Shown: positions 1 through 8,672 of the stretch, in pieces
How the letters are laid out: every line of letters begins with the position of its first letter
How positions within the stretch are numbered: position 1 is the first letter of the stretch
Source: Rhizobiaceae bacterium
Lineage (GTDB): Bacteria; Pseudomonadota; Alphaproteobacteria; Rhizobiales; Rhizobiaceae
Length of the DNA: 64,000 nt
Direction: 5' to 3'
Assembly (NCBI GenBank): GCA_023953905.1
Contig: JAMLJA010000006.1
Location: 62,001 to 126,000 of the forward strand
Translations under genes and position numbers: made by a program
The notes under the pieces: generated by a model
Databases searched by the model: none
The model's input: the letters and a program-made list of their open reading frames with translations, nothing else
Told to the model about the DNA's origin: nothing

Positions 1-1
1 T

Positions 2-61
2 CGCAAGCTCTATCTCGATCCGAACGAGCGCAAGCGCTTCGAAAAGTCCAAGGTTGCCTGA
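2..61 (+). CDS. 3' end of an unidentified gene (partial)
   Basis: An open frame enters from the left edge and ends at a TGA at 59-61, giving 19 lysine- and arginine-rich residues that finish in KSKVA. It has no in-window start. The frame is followed by a strong hairpin with a T run, as expected at the end of a real transcription unit. Too little is visible to name the family. Confidence 0.55.
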   Translation, partial: RKLYLDPNERKRFEKSKVA

Positions 62-91
62 GCAACCCCATCACTTCTTGAGAATATGCAG

Positions 92-122
92 ATCGGCGGC
101 CCGCATGAGGCCGCCGATTTTC
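92..122 (+). terminator. Rho-independent terminator
   Basis: ATCGGCGGC (92-100) pairs perfectly with GCCGCCGAT (110-118) across a 9-base loop and is followed directly by TTTT. It lies 30 bases after the stop of the left-edge gene and before the end of the convergent SMP-30 gene. Confidence 0.8.
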
Positions 123-131
123 ATTGTGGGA

Positions 132-1046
132 TCAGTACAGTTTTGCGCCGTTGACCATCAGGCGCACGGCGTAGAGCGAAGTCGTTCCGCAGATATAGAG
201 GATGTTGCGCTTCGGTCCGCCGAAAACGACATTGGCGACGATTTCCGGCACTTTGACCTTGCCGATCAGCGTGCCGTCGGGATCGTAGCAATGAACGCCA
301 TCTGCGGCGCTTGTCCAGATTCTGCCGTCTGAATCCAACCGGAACCCATCGAACAACCCGGCCGTGCAATCTGCAAACACCCGGCCGCCCGAAACCTTGT
401 TGTCGGACGATATGTCGAAAAGGCGCATATGGGCAGGATTGTCAGGCCCGTGGGTACGCCCCGTGTCGACGACATAAAGCTGGGTTTCATCCAGCGAGAA
501 CGCGAGCCCGTTCGGACGCACCATGTCGGTAATGACGGCTTCAATCTTGCCGTCGGTATCGACACGATAGACATAGCACGCGCCGATCTCGCTCTCGCTC
601 TTGTTGCCCTCATAGTCGCTGTCGATGCCATAGGCCGGATCGGTGAACCAGATGGTGCCGTCCGACTTCACCACGACATCGTTGGGCGAGTTCAGGCGCT
701 TGCCGTTCCAGCTGTCGGCAATTGTGACAATGGTCCCGTCATGCTCGGTACGGCTGACGCGGCGACCACCATGCTCACAGCTGACGAGCCGGCCCTGGCG
801 GTCCGTCGTGTGGCCATTGGTGTTGCCGGCAGGCTGTCGGAATACACTGACGGACCCGTCGGTCTCGTCGTAGCGCATCATTCGGTCATTGGGGATGTCC
901 GACCAGACGAGGTAGCGACCAGCGGCAAAATAGGCAGGGCCTTCGGCCCAGCGGCATCCCGTGTAAAGCTTCTCGACTTGAGCGGTACCGTTGTACAGGC
1001 GCGCAAAACGCTGATCGAGCACTTCGTAATAGTCGTCGGCGGACAT
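132..1046 (-). CDS. SMP-30/gluconolactonase/LRE-family lactonase
   Basis: This 304-residue protein belongs to the SMP-30/gluconolactonase family, six-bladed beta-propellers that use one divalent metal to hydrolyse sugar lactones. Family marks include EGPAYF near residue 33 (metal-binding Glu), LNSPNDVVV (metal-binding Asn), PNGLAFSLDE with a following LYVVDTG, and GRIWTSAADG near the C-terminus. The ATG at 1046 was chosen because it has a GGGAGG ribosome site just upstream; the frame is open further but that stretch overlaps the upstream permease. It lies behind an amino-acid-type ABC permease on the same strand, about 110 bases away, so it may be co-transcribed. No signal peptide is seen, so a cytoplasmic enzyme is expected. 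The substrate cannot be read from the sequence. Confidence 0.85.
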   Translation of the reverse strand: MSADDYYEVLDQRFARLYNGTAQVEKLYTGCRWAEGPAYFAAGRYLVWSDIPNDRMMRYDETDGSVSVFRQPAGNTNGHTTDRQGRLVSCEHGGRRVSRTEHDGTIVTIADSWNGKRLNSPNDVVVKSDGTIWFTDPAYGIDSDYEGNKSESEIGACYVYRVDTDGKIEAVITDMVRPNGLAFSLDETQLYVVDTGRTHGPDNPAHMRLFDISSDNKVSGGRVFADCTAGLFDGFRLDSDGRIWTSAADGVHCYDPDGTLIGKVKVPEIVANVVFGGPKRNILYICGTTSLYAVRLMVNGAKLY

Positions 1047-1155
1047 ATTCCCTCCCTGATGCGATACATTGGGACGCGCAAGCTCCTCCACCGCGTCCCG
1101 GCATTTCAAACCCGCCGAAATCTCTGCGAGTTTCGCCCACATGGCAAGCGCGCAG

Positions 1156-1992
1156 TTATCTCTTTCGTCCGCGCATGCGTCTTTCCAGTGCCCGAAGCGC
1201 CAGCGACAGGCTGATCGTGAGCAGCAGATAAATATAGGCGACGATCGAATAGGTCTCGAAGAAGCGAAACGATCCGGCGGAGTAAATCTTGCCCATCTGG
1301 GTAATGTCCGCGACGCCCAGAACGGAGACGAAGGACGAATCCTTGACCATGGTGACGAAGTCATTGCCCAGTGGTGGCAGGATGGTGCGGATCGCCTGCG
1401 GGAAGACCACCAGCCGGAAGCGCTGCCAGCGCGATAGGCCGAGCGCCATCGCAGCTTCGACCTGTCCGGTGTCTACGGACTGGATTCCCGCGCGAAAGAC
1501 CTCGGCGATGAAGGCGGAGTATCCGATGGTGATGGCGATGATCGCTCGCCAGAGTAATGACACGTCGCGCACGAGAAGTTCGTCGACAATTCCAGCATCG
1601 CGCAGGGGTGCCGTCACGAAATTCCAGAAGGAGACAAAGGCCGGAACACCTGCAAAGGCAATCCAGAAAAGCAACACGAGAAAAGGAACTCCGCGGCAGA
1701 TCTCGACATAGAACCGGGCAATCTGGCGAAGCCAGATGGAGCCGGAAAGCGACATCAGCGCCACCCCCAGACCCACGGTCGACGCCAGCACAAAGCCGAC
1801 GATCGAGACATAGATGGTCATGCCGATGCCCTGCGCCACCGTGGCGAAGATCAGGGAATAGAGGTCGCTCGACCAGATCGCGAGCGCAGAGGCCAGGGCC
1901 AACGCACCCGCTGCAACCAACCAGTATGGAAAATCTTCCCGCGCGCCTCTCGAGCCGCGCTTTGCCGTAACGGACAGATCAATCAGCGCCAC
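1156..1992 (-). CDS. Polar amino acid ABC transporter permease (HisM/GlnP type)
   Basis: This 278-residue membrane protein is a permease of the His/Glu/Gln/Arg/opine ABC family. It has about five hydrophobic segments starting near residue 24, and the EAA coupling loop is clear in the last third (EAAMALGLSRWQRFRLVVFPQAIR), which contacts the ATPase. The start is a GTG only three bases after the stop of the binding-protein gene, indicating translational coupling. Such transporters need an ATPase, but none is encoded next to it in this window, so the pair may borrow one. A second permease gene is also absent, so a homodimer is possible. Substrate is inferred only as a polar amino acid. Confidence 0.88.
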   Translation of the reverse strand: MALIDLSVTAKRGSRGAREDFPYWLVAAGALALASALAIWSSDLYSLIFATVAQGIGMTIYVSIVGFVLASTVGLGVALMSLSGSIWLRQIARFYVEICRGVPFLVLLFWIAFAGVPAFVSFWNFVTAPLRDAGIVDELLVRDVSLLWRAIIAITIGYSAFIAEVFRAGIQSVDTGQVEAAMALGLSRWQRFRLVVFPQAIRTILPPLGNDFVTMVKDSSFVSVLGVADITQMGKIYSAGSFRFFETYSIVAYIYLLLTISLSLALRALERRMRGRKR

Positions 1993-1995
1993 TTG

Positions 1996-2784
1996 TTATG
2001 GCTTGTAGTCGACAAACCACTTCTGGGTGAGACGCTCGAAGGTGCCGTCGGCCTTCAGCGCAGATATGCCTGCATTGATCGGGGCCACAAGGTCGGAACC
2101 CTTGGGGAAAATGAAACCGAAATCCTCCGCCTGCAATGGCGCGCCGATCATCTTCAGCTTGCCGCCGGAATTGGCCACTATGGCTTTTCCTGCCGCGCTG
2201 TCGGTGAGGACGAGATCCACGTCGCCGGCCTGCAGCGCCGCCACCGTCGAGGCGAACGTGTCCATGAGCTTGATGCGAGGGTTCTGCTCGTTGCCGTCCA
2301 GCACGTTGTAGACCGCGACATAAAAGGGTGACGTACCCGCCTGGGCACCGACGAGAAGGCTTTCGTCCGCCGCGAAGGACTTGCCATCCGTAAACCGGGC
2401 CTCATCACCGCGCACCAGCATGAAAATTTCCGACGTCATATAGGCGTCCGAGAAGTCCACCTTCTGCTTGCGCTCGTCATTGATGGTGATCCCGGTCATG
2501 CCCATGTCGTATTGCTTGTCCGACACTGCCTGTATCATCGCATCCCAAGAGGTGTTCTCATACTCCGCCTTGAAGTTCAGCCGCTTCGAAAGTTCGTCAA
2601 TCGCATCGTACTCCCAGCCGGCGGGCTTGCCGGTTTTGGAGTCCACGAACTGCAGAGGGAAATAGGCGTTTTCAGTGACGATAACGACGGTGCGGCCTCC
2701 GAGATCCGGCAACGCTTGCGCATACGCGCCGGAGAATGTGGCAAGCAAGGCGGCGATAGCCGTGAAAAGGGCGCGAATAATCAC
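1996..2784 (-). CDS. Amino acid ABC transporter periplasmic binding protein (SBP_bac_3)
   Basis: This 262-residue family 3 solute-binding protein starts with a Sec signal peptide (hydrophobic core about residues 4-18, cleavage probably after GAYA). The mature part shows the usual features: PLQFVD near the ligand pocket, GWEYDAIDELSKRL, DMGMTGITINDERKQKVDFSDAY, and GAQAGTSPF near the hinge. The GTG at 2784 was chosen over an upstream ATG at 2859 because AAGGAGC lies six bases before it and the signal peptide begins there. It is the first gene of a minus-strand unit with the permease (3-base gap) and the SMP-30 lactonase. It delivers a polar amino acid or related compound to the membrane permease. 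Confidence 0.87.
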   Translation of the reverse strand: MIIRALFTAIAALLATFSGAYAQALPDLGGRTVVIVTENAYFPLQFVDSKTGKPAGWEYDAIDELSKRLNFKAEYENTSWDAMIQAVSDKQYDMGMTGITINDERKQKVDFSDAYMTSEIFMLVRGDEARFTDGKSFAADESLLVGAQAGTSPFYVAVYNVLDGNEQNPRIKLMDTFASTVAALQAGDVDLVLTDSAAGKAIVANSGGKLKMIGAPLQAEDFGFIFPKGSDLVAPINAGISALKADGTFERLTQKWFVDYKP

Positions 2785-3026
2785 GTGAAGCTCCTTGGAT
2801 GAGTCCGGCGGATCCAGCTTGGTTTCCTTGAGCTTAGCGTCACCGCCATCGTCTTGCAAAGACTCAGCTTTTGCGATCTCGACCTATTTTGTGACGTGCG
2901 TGCCGGAATTTCGCCAGCAAGAGCAAAACAGAGCGGAAGCGCTTGACCCTGCGGACGTCATCGGGCATCGAAACCGCCCATCCAGCGGCGTGCGAGTCGC
3001 ATATCAAACCAATTCCGGAGAGCCAA

Positions 3027-3287
3027 ATGGCTGACGAAATCACCGACTCCAGTCAGACAGTCGCTGCGGGCCAGCTCCGCTCGCTGATCGAGCGCATCGA
3101 AAGGCTGGAAGAAGAAAAGAAGACAATCGCCGACGACATCAAGGACATCTACGCCGAAGCCAAAGGCAACGGCTTCGACACGAAGGCGATCCGCACGATC
3201 ATCCGCCTGCGCAAGAAGGACCAGGCCGAGCGCGAGGAGGAGGAGACGATCCTCGACCTCTACAAGGCCGCGCTCGGCATGGTGTGA
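3027..3287 (+). CDS. gapR: GapR-family nucleoid-associated protein (DUF2312)
   Basis: This 86-residue protein matches the DUF2312 family, whose studied member is GapR of Caulobacter, an essential alphaproteobacterial protein that encircles overtwisted AT-rich DNA and stimulates topoisomerases. The family pattern is visible throughout: a long coiled-coil helix around [15 protein letters not shown] (residues 18-33), the invariant [10 protein letters not shown] (42-51), then RLRKKDQAE and a terminal [10 protein letters not shown] helix. The ATG at 3027 gives the normal family length; the open frame extends upstream but without family similarity. It is monocistronic and convergent with msrB, separated by a strong hairpin. 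Its presence supports an alphaproteobacterial host. Confidence 0.93.
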   Translation: MADEITDSSQTVAAGQLRSLIERIERLEEEKKTIADDIKDIYAEAKGNGFDTKAIRTIIRLRKKDQAEREEEETILDLYKAALGMV

Positions 3288-3318
3288 AGGCGCCTCAGCG
3301 CCTCACATCCTGAATATC

Positions 3319-3346
3319 ATGGCGCCCGTCTCTGCGAGGGCGCCAT
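3319..3346. terminator. Hairpin between convergent gapR and msrB
   Basis: ATGGCGCCC (3319-3327) and GGGCGCCAT (3338-3346) form a perfect 9-bp stem with a 10-base loop, placed between two convergent stops. There is no clear T tract on either side, so it is a likely bidirectional terminator or 3'-end stabiliser. Confidence 0.65.
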
Positions 3347-3353
3347 CGCAGGC

Positions 3354-3755
3354 TCAAGCGGGCTCGAAGTTCAACGCAACGCCATTGATGCAGTAGCGCA
3401 GGCCCGTCGGCGGCGGACCGTCCTCGAAGACGTGCCCGAGATGGCTCCCACAGGTCGCGCAATGCGCTTCCGTGCGGACCATTCCGTGGCTGCGATCGAT
3501 CGTTGTCTCCACGGAACCGGGCACCGGGTCGTTGAAGCTCGGCCAGCCGGTGCCGCTTTCGAACTTCAGACCTGATTCAAAGAGCGGCTGGTCGCAGCCG
3601 GCGCATGTGAAACGGCCGGCGCGCTTTTCGTGGAGGAGCGCGCAACTGCCGGGCCGCTCCGTCCCATGCTGACGCATGATGTAATATTGCTCCGGGGTGA
3701 GGCGTGCGCGCCATTCTGCGTCCGTGCGCGTAACGGGATAGCTGTGGCTGTCCAT
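3354..3755 (-). CDS. msrB: Peptide-methionine (R)-S-oxide reductase
   Basis: This 133-residue MsrB reduces the R epimer of methionine sulfoxide in proteins, using thioredoxin. The structural zinc is held by two CxxC pairs (Cys51/Cys54 in TCAGC and Cys99/Cys102 in CATC), and the catalytic cysteine is Cys122 in [18 protein letters not shown] (about 68-74) and GSHLGHVF are also diagnostic. Length is normal. CGGAG precedes the ATG. It is on its own, 72 bases after the VWA gene on the same strand. It lacks a signal peptide, so it acts in the cytoplasm. Confidence 0.96.
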   Translation of the reverse strand: MDSHSYPVTRTDAEWRARLTPEQYYIMRQHGTERPGSCALLHEKRAGRFTCAGCDQPLFESGLKFESGTGWPSFNDPVPGSVETTIDRSHGMVRTEAHCATCGSHLGHVFEDGPPPTGLRYCINGVALNFEPA

Positions 3756-3827
3756 GAAAAAACTCCGGACTTGTTGGGGGGCGATCCGCCAGATATAGGG
3801 CGTAATGCGGCGTTTCTCCAGTGCGGC

Positions 3828-5018
3828 TCAATGCCGGCGGGAGAGCTCACGCGTTGCACTTTCCAGACCCGTCAAAGTGAGGGGATACATGCGGTCCTCG
3901 AAAAGATCGCGAACGATCTTGGTCGACTGCGTGTAGTCCCAGTGCTTCTTCGGAGTCGGATTGAGCCAGATCGCGCTGGGCCATTGCTGGCGTGCACGCG
4001 TCAGCCAAGTTGACCCCGCTTCGGGATTCCAGTGCTCGACCGAGCCGCCGGGCTGTATGACTTCATATGGGCTCATCGCGGCGTCGCCGACGAAGATCAC
4101 CTTGTAGTCGTGACCGTATTTGTGCAGCACGTCGAGTGTGGGCATGACCTCCGAATGGCGGCGACGATTGTCCTTCCAGACGCCCTCGTAAAGACAGTTG
4201 TGGAAGTAGAAATATTCCAACTGTCGGAATTCGGCGCGCGCTGCCGAAAACAGTTCCTCAACGACCTTGATGTGATCGTCCATCGATCCGCCAACGTCGA
4301 AAAACATCAGCAGCTTGACGGCATTGCGCCGCTCGGGGCGCGTCTGGACGTCGAGATAGCCATGTTCGGCTGTCGCGTGGATGGTGCCCGGCAGGTCCAA
4401 TTCATCGGCGGCACCCTCGCGCACCCAGCGCCGCAACCGCTTCAGAGCGACCTTGATGTTGCGGGTGCCAAGCTCGACGGAATCGTCGAAATTCCGGAAC
4501 TCGCGCTTGTCCCACACCTTCACGGCACGCCTGTTGCGGCTCTCCTGCTGGCCGATCCGGATACCTTCCGGATTGTAGCCATAGGCACCAAAGGGCGATG
4601 TACCGGCGGTTCCGATCCACTTCGAACCGCCCTGATGTCGTCCTTTCTGTTCCTCAAGCCGCTTCTTCAGCGTCTCCATCAGCTTGTCGAAGCCGCCAAG
4701 CGCCTCGACCAGCTTTTTCTCTTCTTCGGTCAGGTGTTTTTCGGCAAGCCGGCGAAGCCATTCCTCAGGCAGGTTGGCAACATCGACTGCAGCCTCCCCC
4801 GATACGGCTTCCACGCCCTTGAAAACATGTGAAAAAACCTGGTCGAATCGGTCGATATGGCGCTCGTCCTTCACCAGCGCCGTGCGCGCCAGATAGTAGA
4901 AGGCCTCGACATCATAGGTGACGAGATCGGCCTGCATGCCTTCGAGCAGCGCCAGATACTCGCGAAGAGAGACAGGAACGCGGGCGGCTTTGAGTTCAAG
5001 AAAGAAAGGGAGGAACAT
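3828..5018 (-). CDS. CoxE-like VWA domain protein
   Basis: This 396-residue protein resembles the VWA-containing CoxE-like family. It opens with FLELKAARVPVSLREYLALLEGM, has a charged middle with a coiled-coil part (residues about 90-130), and carries a C-terminal VWA region from about residue 230 with LLMFFDVGGSMDDHIKVVEELFSAAR. The usual metal site DxSxS is altered to DVGGSMD. Relatives usually work with a MoxR-type AAA+ ATPase in inserting metal cofactors or remodelling enzymes; no MoxR gene lies beside it in this window, so the partner must be elsewhere. The start is the ATG giving the conserved N-terminus; its ribosome site is weak. The cellular role is unproven. Confidence 0.85.
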   Translation of the reverse strand: MFLPFFLELKAARVPVSLREYLALLEGMQADLVTYDVEAFYYLARTALVKDERHIDRFDQVFSHVFKGVEAVSGEAAVDVANLPEEWLRRLAEKHLTEEEKKLVEALGGFDKLMETLKKRLEEQKGRHQGGSKWIGTAGTSPFGAYGYNPEGIRIGQQESRNRRAVKVWDKREFRNFDDSVELGTRNIKVALKRLRRWVREGAADELDLPGTIHATAEHGYLDVQTRPERRNAVKLLMFFDVGGSMDDHIKVVEELFSAARAEFRQLEYFYFHNCLYEGVWKDNRRRHSEVMPTLDVLHKYGHDYKVIFVGDAAMSPYEVIQPGGSVEHWNPEAGSTWLTRARQQWPSAIWLNPTPKKHWDYTQSTKIVRDLFEDRMYPLTLTGLESATRELSRRH

Positions 5019-5173
5019 AGGCGCGATATCGCTGCATCATCGGGGTCGAGTCAATCGCCACTTCCTCTAACCTTGCGGCGCGCACTGATTGGTGGTGCGG
5101 CGTGACCCAGGCTCGGAACCGTGTCGTGTCCGCGAGCGTTGGAAATCCTTCTATACGAAACGGGGGAACGCGC

Positions 5174-5740
5174 TTGGAAGCTCTGGTCAAGGAATTCGGT
5201 CATCCGACCTTCACACCGTTCACTGTGATCGCGGCTCGTCTGTTTTTGGCGGCGCTGTTTGGGACGCTGATCGGCGTTGAACGTGAATGGCGTAGCCGGT
5301 CGGCCGGCTTGCGAACCCATATCCTGGTCTGCGTGGCGGCAGCGACCTTTGGCATCCTGACAGTGGAGATCGCGCATGCGCCGATGTTCCAGGCGGACGC
5401 GATAAAGGAAGCTGTGCGTGTAGACCCGATCCGCGCGGTCGAGGCGATCACTGCAGGGATCGCGTTCCTGGCGGCAGGTTCGATCATCTTCGCGAAAGGC
5501 GAGGTCCACGGGCTTACGACCGGCGCTGGCATGTGGCTCGCCGGAGCGATCGGGCTGGCGACGGGATTCGGCTTCTGGCAATTGGCCGTGCTGGGGACGG
5601 CACTCGTGCTCGTTGTTCTGGGGCTTGTGCGGATTTTCGAGGGCCACCCTCCGTCTGGGGATGTCGAGCCGACTGGCGGCAACTCTTCGAAGCGCGAAGC
5701 TGCTCAGTCAACTTCTGCGCGGCCGAGAACCCAACGCTGA
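5174..5740 (+). CDS. MgtC/SapB family membrane protein
   Basis: This is an MgtC-type integral membrane protein of about 188 residues, with four to five hydrophobic segments. The family signature is plain: AARLFLAALFGTLIGVEREW, SAGLRTHILVCVAAATF, then IAFLAAGSIIF and GLTTGAGMWLAGAIGLATGFG. Some family members affect magnesium-limited growth and ATP synthase regulation, but most are uncharacterised. I chose the TTG at 5174, which has GGGGGAA at the right distance and begins just before the first membrane helix; a GTG at 5102 would add 24 residues with no family likeness. The last 37 bases overlap the convergent PAP2 gene. Confidence 0.85.
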   Translation: MEALVKEFGHPTFTPFTVIAARLFLAALFGTLIGVEREWRSRSAGLRTHILVCVAAATFGILTVEIAHAPMFQADAIKEAVRVDPIRAVEAITAGIAFLAAGSIIFAKGEVHGLTTGAGMWLAGAIGLATGFGFWQLAVLGTALVLVVLGLVRIFEGHPPSGDVEPTGGNSSKREAAQSTSARPRTQR

Positions 5741-6819
5741 AAAGCCTCGTCTCTCGTCGCCACCCATTTCGCAGTATGCCATGACGCGATGGCGACAAGG
5801 ATGCCGAGCAGGCCGTCAGCGGCATAGTGCCAGCCCAGGTGGACGGAGCCGATGAAGATCAAGGCGGTGAAGACCAGCATCAGGTGGCCGAACTTGCGAT
5901 TGATCCTGTAGGCGAGCAGGGTAACGATTGTGGTGGAAGCGACATGCATGCTCGGCATCGCGCTGATGCCGCTCAACATGCTGGTTTTGCCCGAATAGGA
6001 ATCCCACAGCATTTCCTGAACTGTCAGAGACCAGACCGGCGAGACATCGTTGAACTGCCGCAAGGTGGTCATCAGAGGCTCGAAGTCGCTGCCGAGACCC
6101 AGCCTGGCGAAGTAGACTGGCCCAGCGGACGACAACACGATGGCCAGCAGAACGCCGCCGATCATCCAGGTGAACATGAACGCATAGAGGAAGACGATCT
6201 TTGTGCGCTTCTCCAGCACGCTGCAGACGGCCGCCAAAAGGAACAGATAGATGACAAAAACCCAGGCGTGATAGACGGCATTGATTGCGGTGGTCGCCAG
6301 CGGCGTTCCGAAAATCGCGAAGGTGAGCCGCCATGGGTCCGTTCCGGCAAACAGGAGCCGGTCGAGCTTGTGAAAGGCGCTGTCCCAGCTGAACGGATGG
6401 AGAAGCGGTATCGAATCCTTCATGAAGCCGAAATTGGCCATGAATAGCACGACCAGAAACGACATGACGGCCATGCCTACCAGCCTGTCTGCGTCGCCAA
6501 AGAAGGCGCGGATTTTCTGGGCAAGATGCCGTGACGGGCTCTTTGGCTTCTCGACGAGCGCCATTCTCACAAACGCGCCAATCAGAAGCAGGCCAAGGAA
6601 CACCGGAACCATGACTGAATAGAGCTGCGACAGCCTTGCTGCCATGCCGTAGTCCAGCGGGCGTTCAAGAAATGCTGACGTTGCCAGCGTTGCCGCGCTG
6701 AACATGGCGATCAAGGCTGCGAGGCCAAGATAGGGAATGAAGGACTTGCCCAGGAATCTAAACGGCGAGGCGGCAACGCCTCTGAGCGCGGCGGCGGTCG
6801 ATGTCGGCATCCCAATCAT
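5704..6819 (-). CDS. PAP2-superfamily membrane protein (inositolphosphotransferase Aur1/Ipt1-like)
   Basis: This 371-residue polytopic membrane protein carries PAP2 motifs: SAMPSMHVAST (PSxH with catalytic His, about residue 292) and GSVHLGWHYAADG (HYxxD, about residue 330). The classical first motif K-x6-RP is not seen, as in the Aur1/Ipt1-type branch. It has roughly eight to ten hydrophobic segments starting near residue 28. Members hydrolyse or transfer lipid-linked phosphate headgroups; here the substrate is unknown, with phosphatidate-like or polyprenyl phosphate lipids as options. The gene is convergent with and overlaps the MgtC gene by 37 bases. Confidence 0.82.
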   Translation of the reverse strand: MIGMPTSTAAALRGVAASPFRFLGKSFIPYLGLAALIAMFSAATLATSAFLERPLDYGMAARLSQLYSVMVPVFLGLLLIGAFVRMALVEKPKSPSRHLAQKIRAFFGDADRLVGMAVMSFLVVLFMANFGFMKDSIPLLHPFSWDSAFHKLDRLLFAGTDPWRLTFAIFGTPLATTAINAVYHAWVFVIYLFLLAAVCSVLEKRTKIVFLYAFMFTWMIGGVLLAIVLSSAGPVYFARLGLGSDFEPLMTTLRQFNDVSPVWSLTVQEMLWDSYSGKTSMLSGISAMPSMHVASTTIVTLLAYRINRKFGHLMLVFTALIFIGSVHLGWHYAADGLLGILVAIASWHTAKWVATRDEAFQRWVLGRAEVD

Positions 6820-6920
6820 CCTGAACCGGAAAAACGGGTTTCTTCCTAGACTGTCGACGTTAAGATTCCCCTGCGGGTGGTTCCGCGACGTCGCAATTGC
6901 CGCTTGCCGAAAAGACTGGT

Positions 6921-7049
6921 ATGAGCGCGCCCATGGAAGAACTCTTCGGAGATCCCGCCTATAAGGGGTTCGTGCTGCAGGACAAGAAGCGCCTGCCCGC
7001 GCGCTTCTTTTCGCGGATTTCCGGTGCGCTGACCTGCCGACTTCGTTGA
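6921..7049 (+). CDS. Possible small protein upstream of leuC (42 aa)
   Basis: An ATG-initiated frame of 42 codons lies between the PAP2 start and leuC. It begins [17 protein letters not shown] and ends in a basic, arginine-rich tail. No ribosome site is convincing at either ATG (6921 or 6933) and I recognise no family. TTCCGG (7050-7055) and CCGGAA (7060-7065) form a short hairpin directly after its stop, before leuC. It could be a real small protein, a decayed gene, or part of the leuC leader. The rest of 6820-7122 contains only presumed promoter sequence. Confidence 0.3.
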   Translation: MSAPMEELFGDPAYKGFVLQDKKRLPARFFSRISGALTCRLR

Positions 7050-7122
7050 TTCCGGAAGACCGGAAAGCGTTCCGGATTCAGGTCACCCCTTTCCTTTTAT
7101 ACAGATCGACGGATTTACGCAC

Positions 7123-8535
7123 ATGAGCGCACCGCGCACCCTCTACGACAAGATTTTCGATGATCACGTGGTCGACCGCCAGGATGACGGTACCTGCCTG
7201 CTCTATATCGACCGCCACCTCGTTCATGAGGTCACCAGCCCGCAAGCCTTCGAAGGCCTGCGCATGACTGGCCGCAAGGTCCGCCAGCCGGAGAAGACAC
7301 TGGCGGTGGTCGACCACAATGTGCCGACATCGCCGGACCGCAAGCGCGGCATCAACAGGAACGAAGAAAGCCGGATTCAGATTGCCGCGCTGGCTGAAAA
7401 TGCAGCCGATTTCGGCGTGGAATATTATTCGGAAAACGACGTCCGGCAGGGAATCGTCCACATTATCGGGCCGGAGCAGGGGTTCACTCTCCCTGGCATG
7501 ACAATCGTGTGTGGCGACAGCCACACGTCAACGCATGGTGCTTTCGGTGCGCTGGCCCATGGCATCGGAACATCGGAAGTCGAGCATGTGCTGGCCACCC
7601 AGACGCTGATCCAGAAGAAGGCAAAGAACATGCTTGTGCGTGTCGACGGCCAGCTTCCGGCGGGCGTCACGGCAAAGGACATTGTTCTGGCGATTATCGG
7701 TGAGATCGGCACGGCCGGCGGTACGGGCTATGTGATCGAATATGCCGGCGAGGCTATCCGAGCGCTTTCGATGGAAGGGCGTATGACTGTCTGCAACATG
7801 TCGATCGAGGGCGGTGCCCGCGCCGGCCTCATCGCGCCGGACGAGAAGACGTTCGCCTATGTCAAGGACAAGCCGCGCGCACCCAAGGGCGAGGCATGGG
7901 ACATGGCCTTGGAGTACTGGAAGACGCTGAACTCAGACGAAGGCGCTCATTACGACAAGATCGTCGTTCTGGATGCGGCCAAGCTGCCACCTATCGTTAC
8001 CTGGGGTTCGTCTCCCGAGGACGTGGTGTCGGTGTTGGGCGAGGTGCCGAATCCGGATGATATCGCGGACGAGAACAAGCGCAATTCGAAGAAGCGCGCG
8101 CTCGAGTATATGGGTCTGGAACCCGGTACGAAGATGACCGATATTTCCGTTGATCGGGTCTTCATCGGCTCCTGCACCAATGGCCGTATCGAGGATCTTC
8201 GTGCCGCGGCGGCGGTCGCCCAGGGCAAGAAAGTTGCCCCCACCGTCAATGCGATGATCGTCCCCGGTTCCGGCCTGGTCAAGGAGCAGGCAGAGCGGGA
8301 AGGTCTCGACAAGATTTTCATCGAGGCGGGATTTGACTGGCGTGAGCCCGGCTGTTCGATGTGCCTAGCCATGAATGATGATCGGCTCAGCCCCTACGAG
8401 CGCTGTGCGTCAACCTCCAACCGCAATTTCGAGGGTCGCCAGGGCTTCAAGGGCAGGACGCATCTGGTTTCGCCTGCAATGGCCGCAGCGGCTGCGATCG
8501 CGGGTCATTTCGTCGATATCCGTGACTGGAAATAA
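7123..8535 (+). CDS. leuC: 3-isopropylmalate dehydratase large subunit
   Basis: This 470-residue aconitase-family subunit isomerises 2-isopropylmalate to 3-isopropylmalate in leucine biosynthesis, together with LeuD (not in this window). The [4Fe-4S] ligands are present: Cys in [12 protein letters not shown] and two cysteines in [12 protein letters not shown]. Also visible are [31 protein letters not shown] and the substrate region NFEGRQG near the C-terminus. Length is typical. It stands alone with a strong hairpin after the stop. Cytoplasmic. Confidence 0.97.
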   Translation: MSAPRTLYDKIFDDHVVDRQDDGTCLLYIDRHLVHEVTSPQAFEGLRMTGRKVRQPEKTLAVVDHNVPTSPDRKRGINRNEESRIQIAALAENAADFGVEYYSENDVRQGIVHIIGPEQGFTLPGMTIVCGDSHTSTHGAFGALAHGIGTSEVEHVLATQTLIQKKAKNMLVRVDGQLPAGVTAKDIVLAIIGEIGTAGGTGYVIEYAGEAIRALSMEGRMTVCNMSIEGGARAGLIAPDEKTFAYVKDKPRAPKGEAWDMALEYWKTLNSDEGAHYDKIVVLDAAKLPPIVTWGSSPEDVVSVLGEVPNPDDIADENKRNSKKRALEYMGLEPGTKMTDISVDRVFIGSCTNGRIEDLRAAAAVAQGKKVAPTVNAMIVPGSGLVKEQAEREGLDKIFIEAGFDWREPGCSMCLAMNDDRLSPYERCASTSNRNFEGRQGFKGRTHLVSPAMAAAAAIAGHFVDIRDWK

Positions 8536-8547
8536 GCTGATGGTGCG

Positions 8548-8574
8548 CTCTCCGGCGGCTTGATCGCCGGAGAG
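8548..8574 (+). terminator. Hairpin after leuC
   Basis: CTCTCCGGCG (8548-8557) pairs perfectly with CGCCGGAGAG (8565-8574) over a 7-base loop, 12 bases after the leuC stop. No T run follows, so termination may be weak or factor-assisted. Confidence 0.65.
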
Positions 8575-8672
8575 CCACTATGCACGCAATCAAATGTGAG
8601 GTTGCCGAAGGGCGCTGTTAACATCTTGTTGGCGTCGCCGTGCTGTTTTGGCGCGTCGGACGGCGAAATGAG

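Noticed and set aside
4032..4832. Long plus-strand frame opposite the CoxE-like gene
   Set aside because: It is the antisense shadow of a gene with clear VWA and family features; its translation shows no motif.
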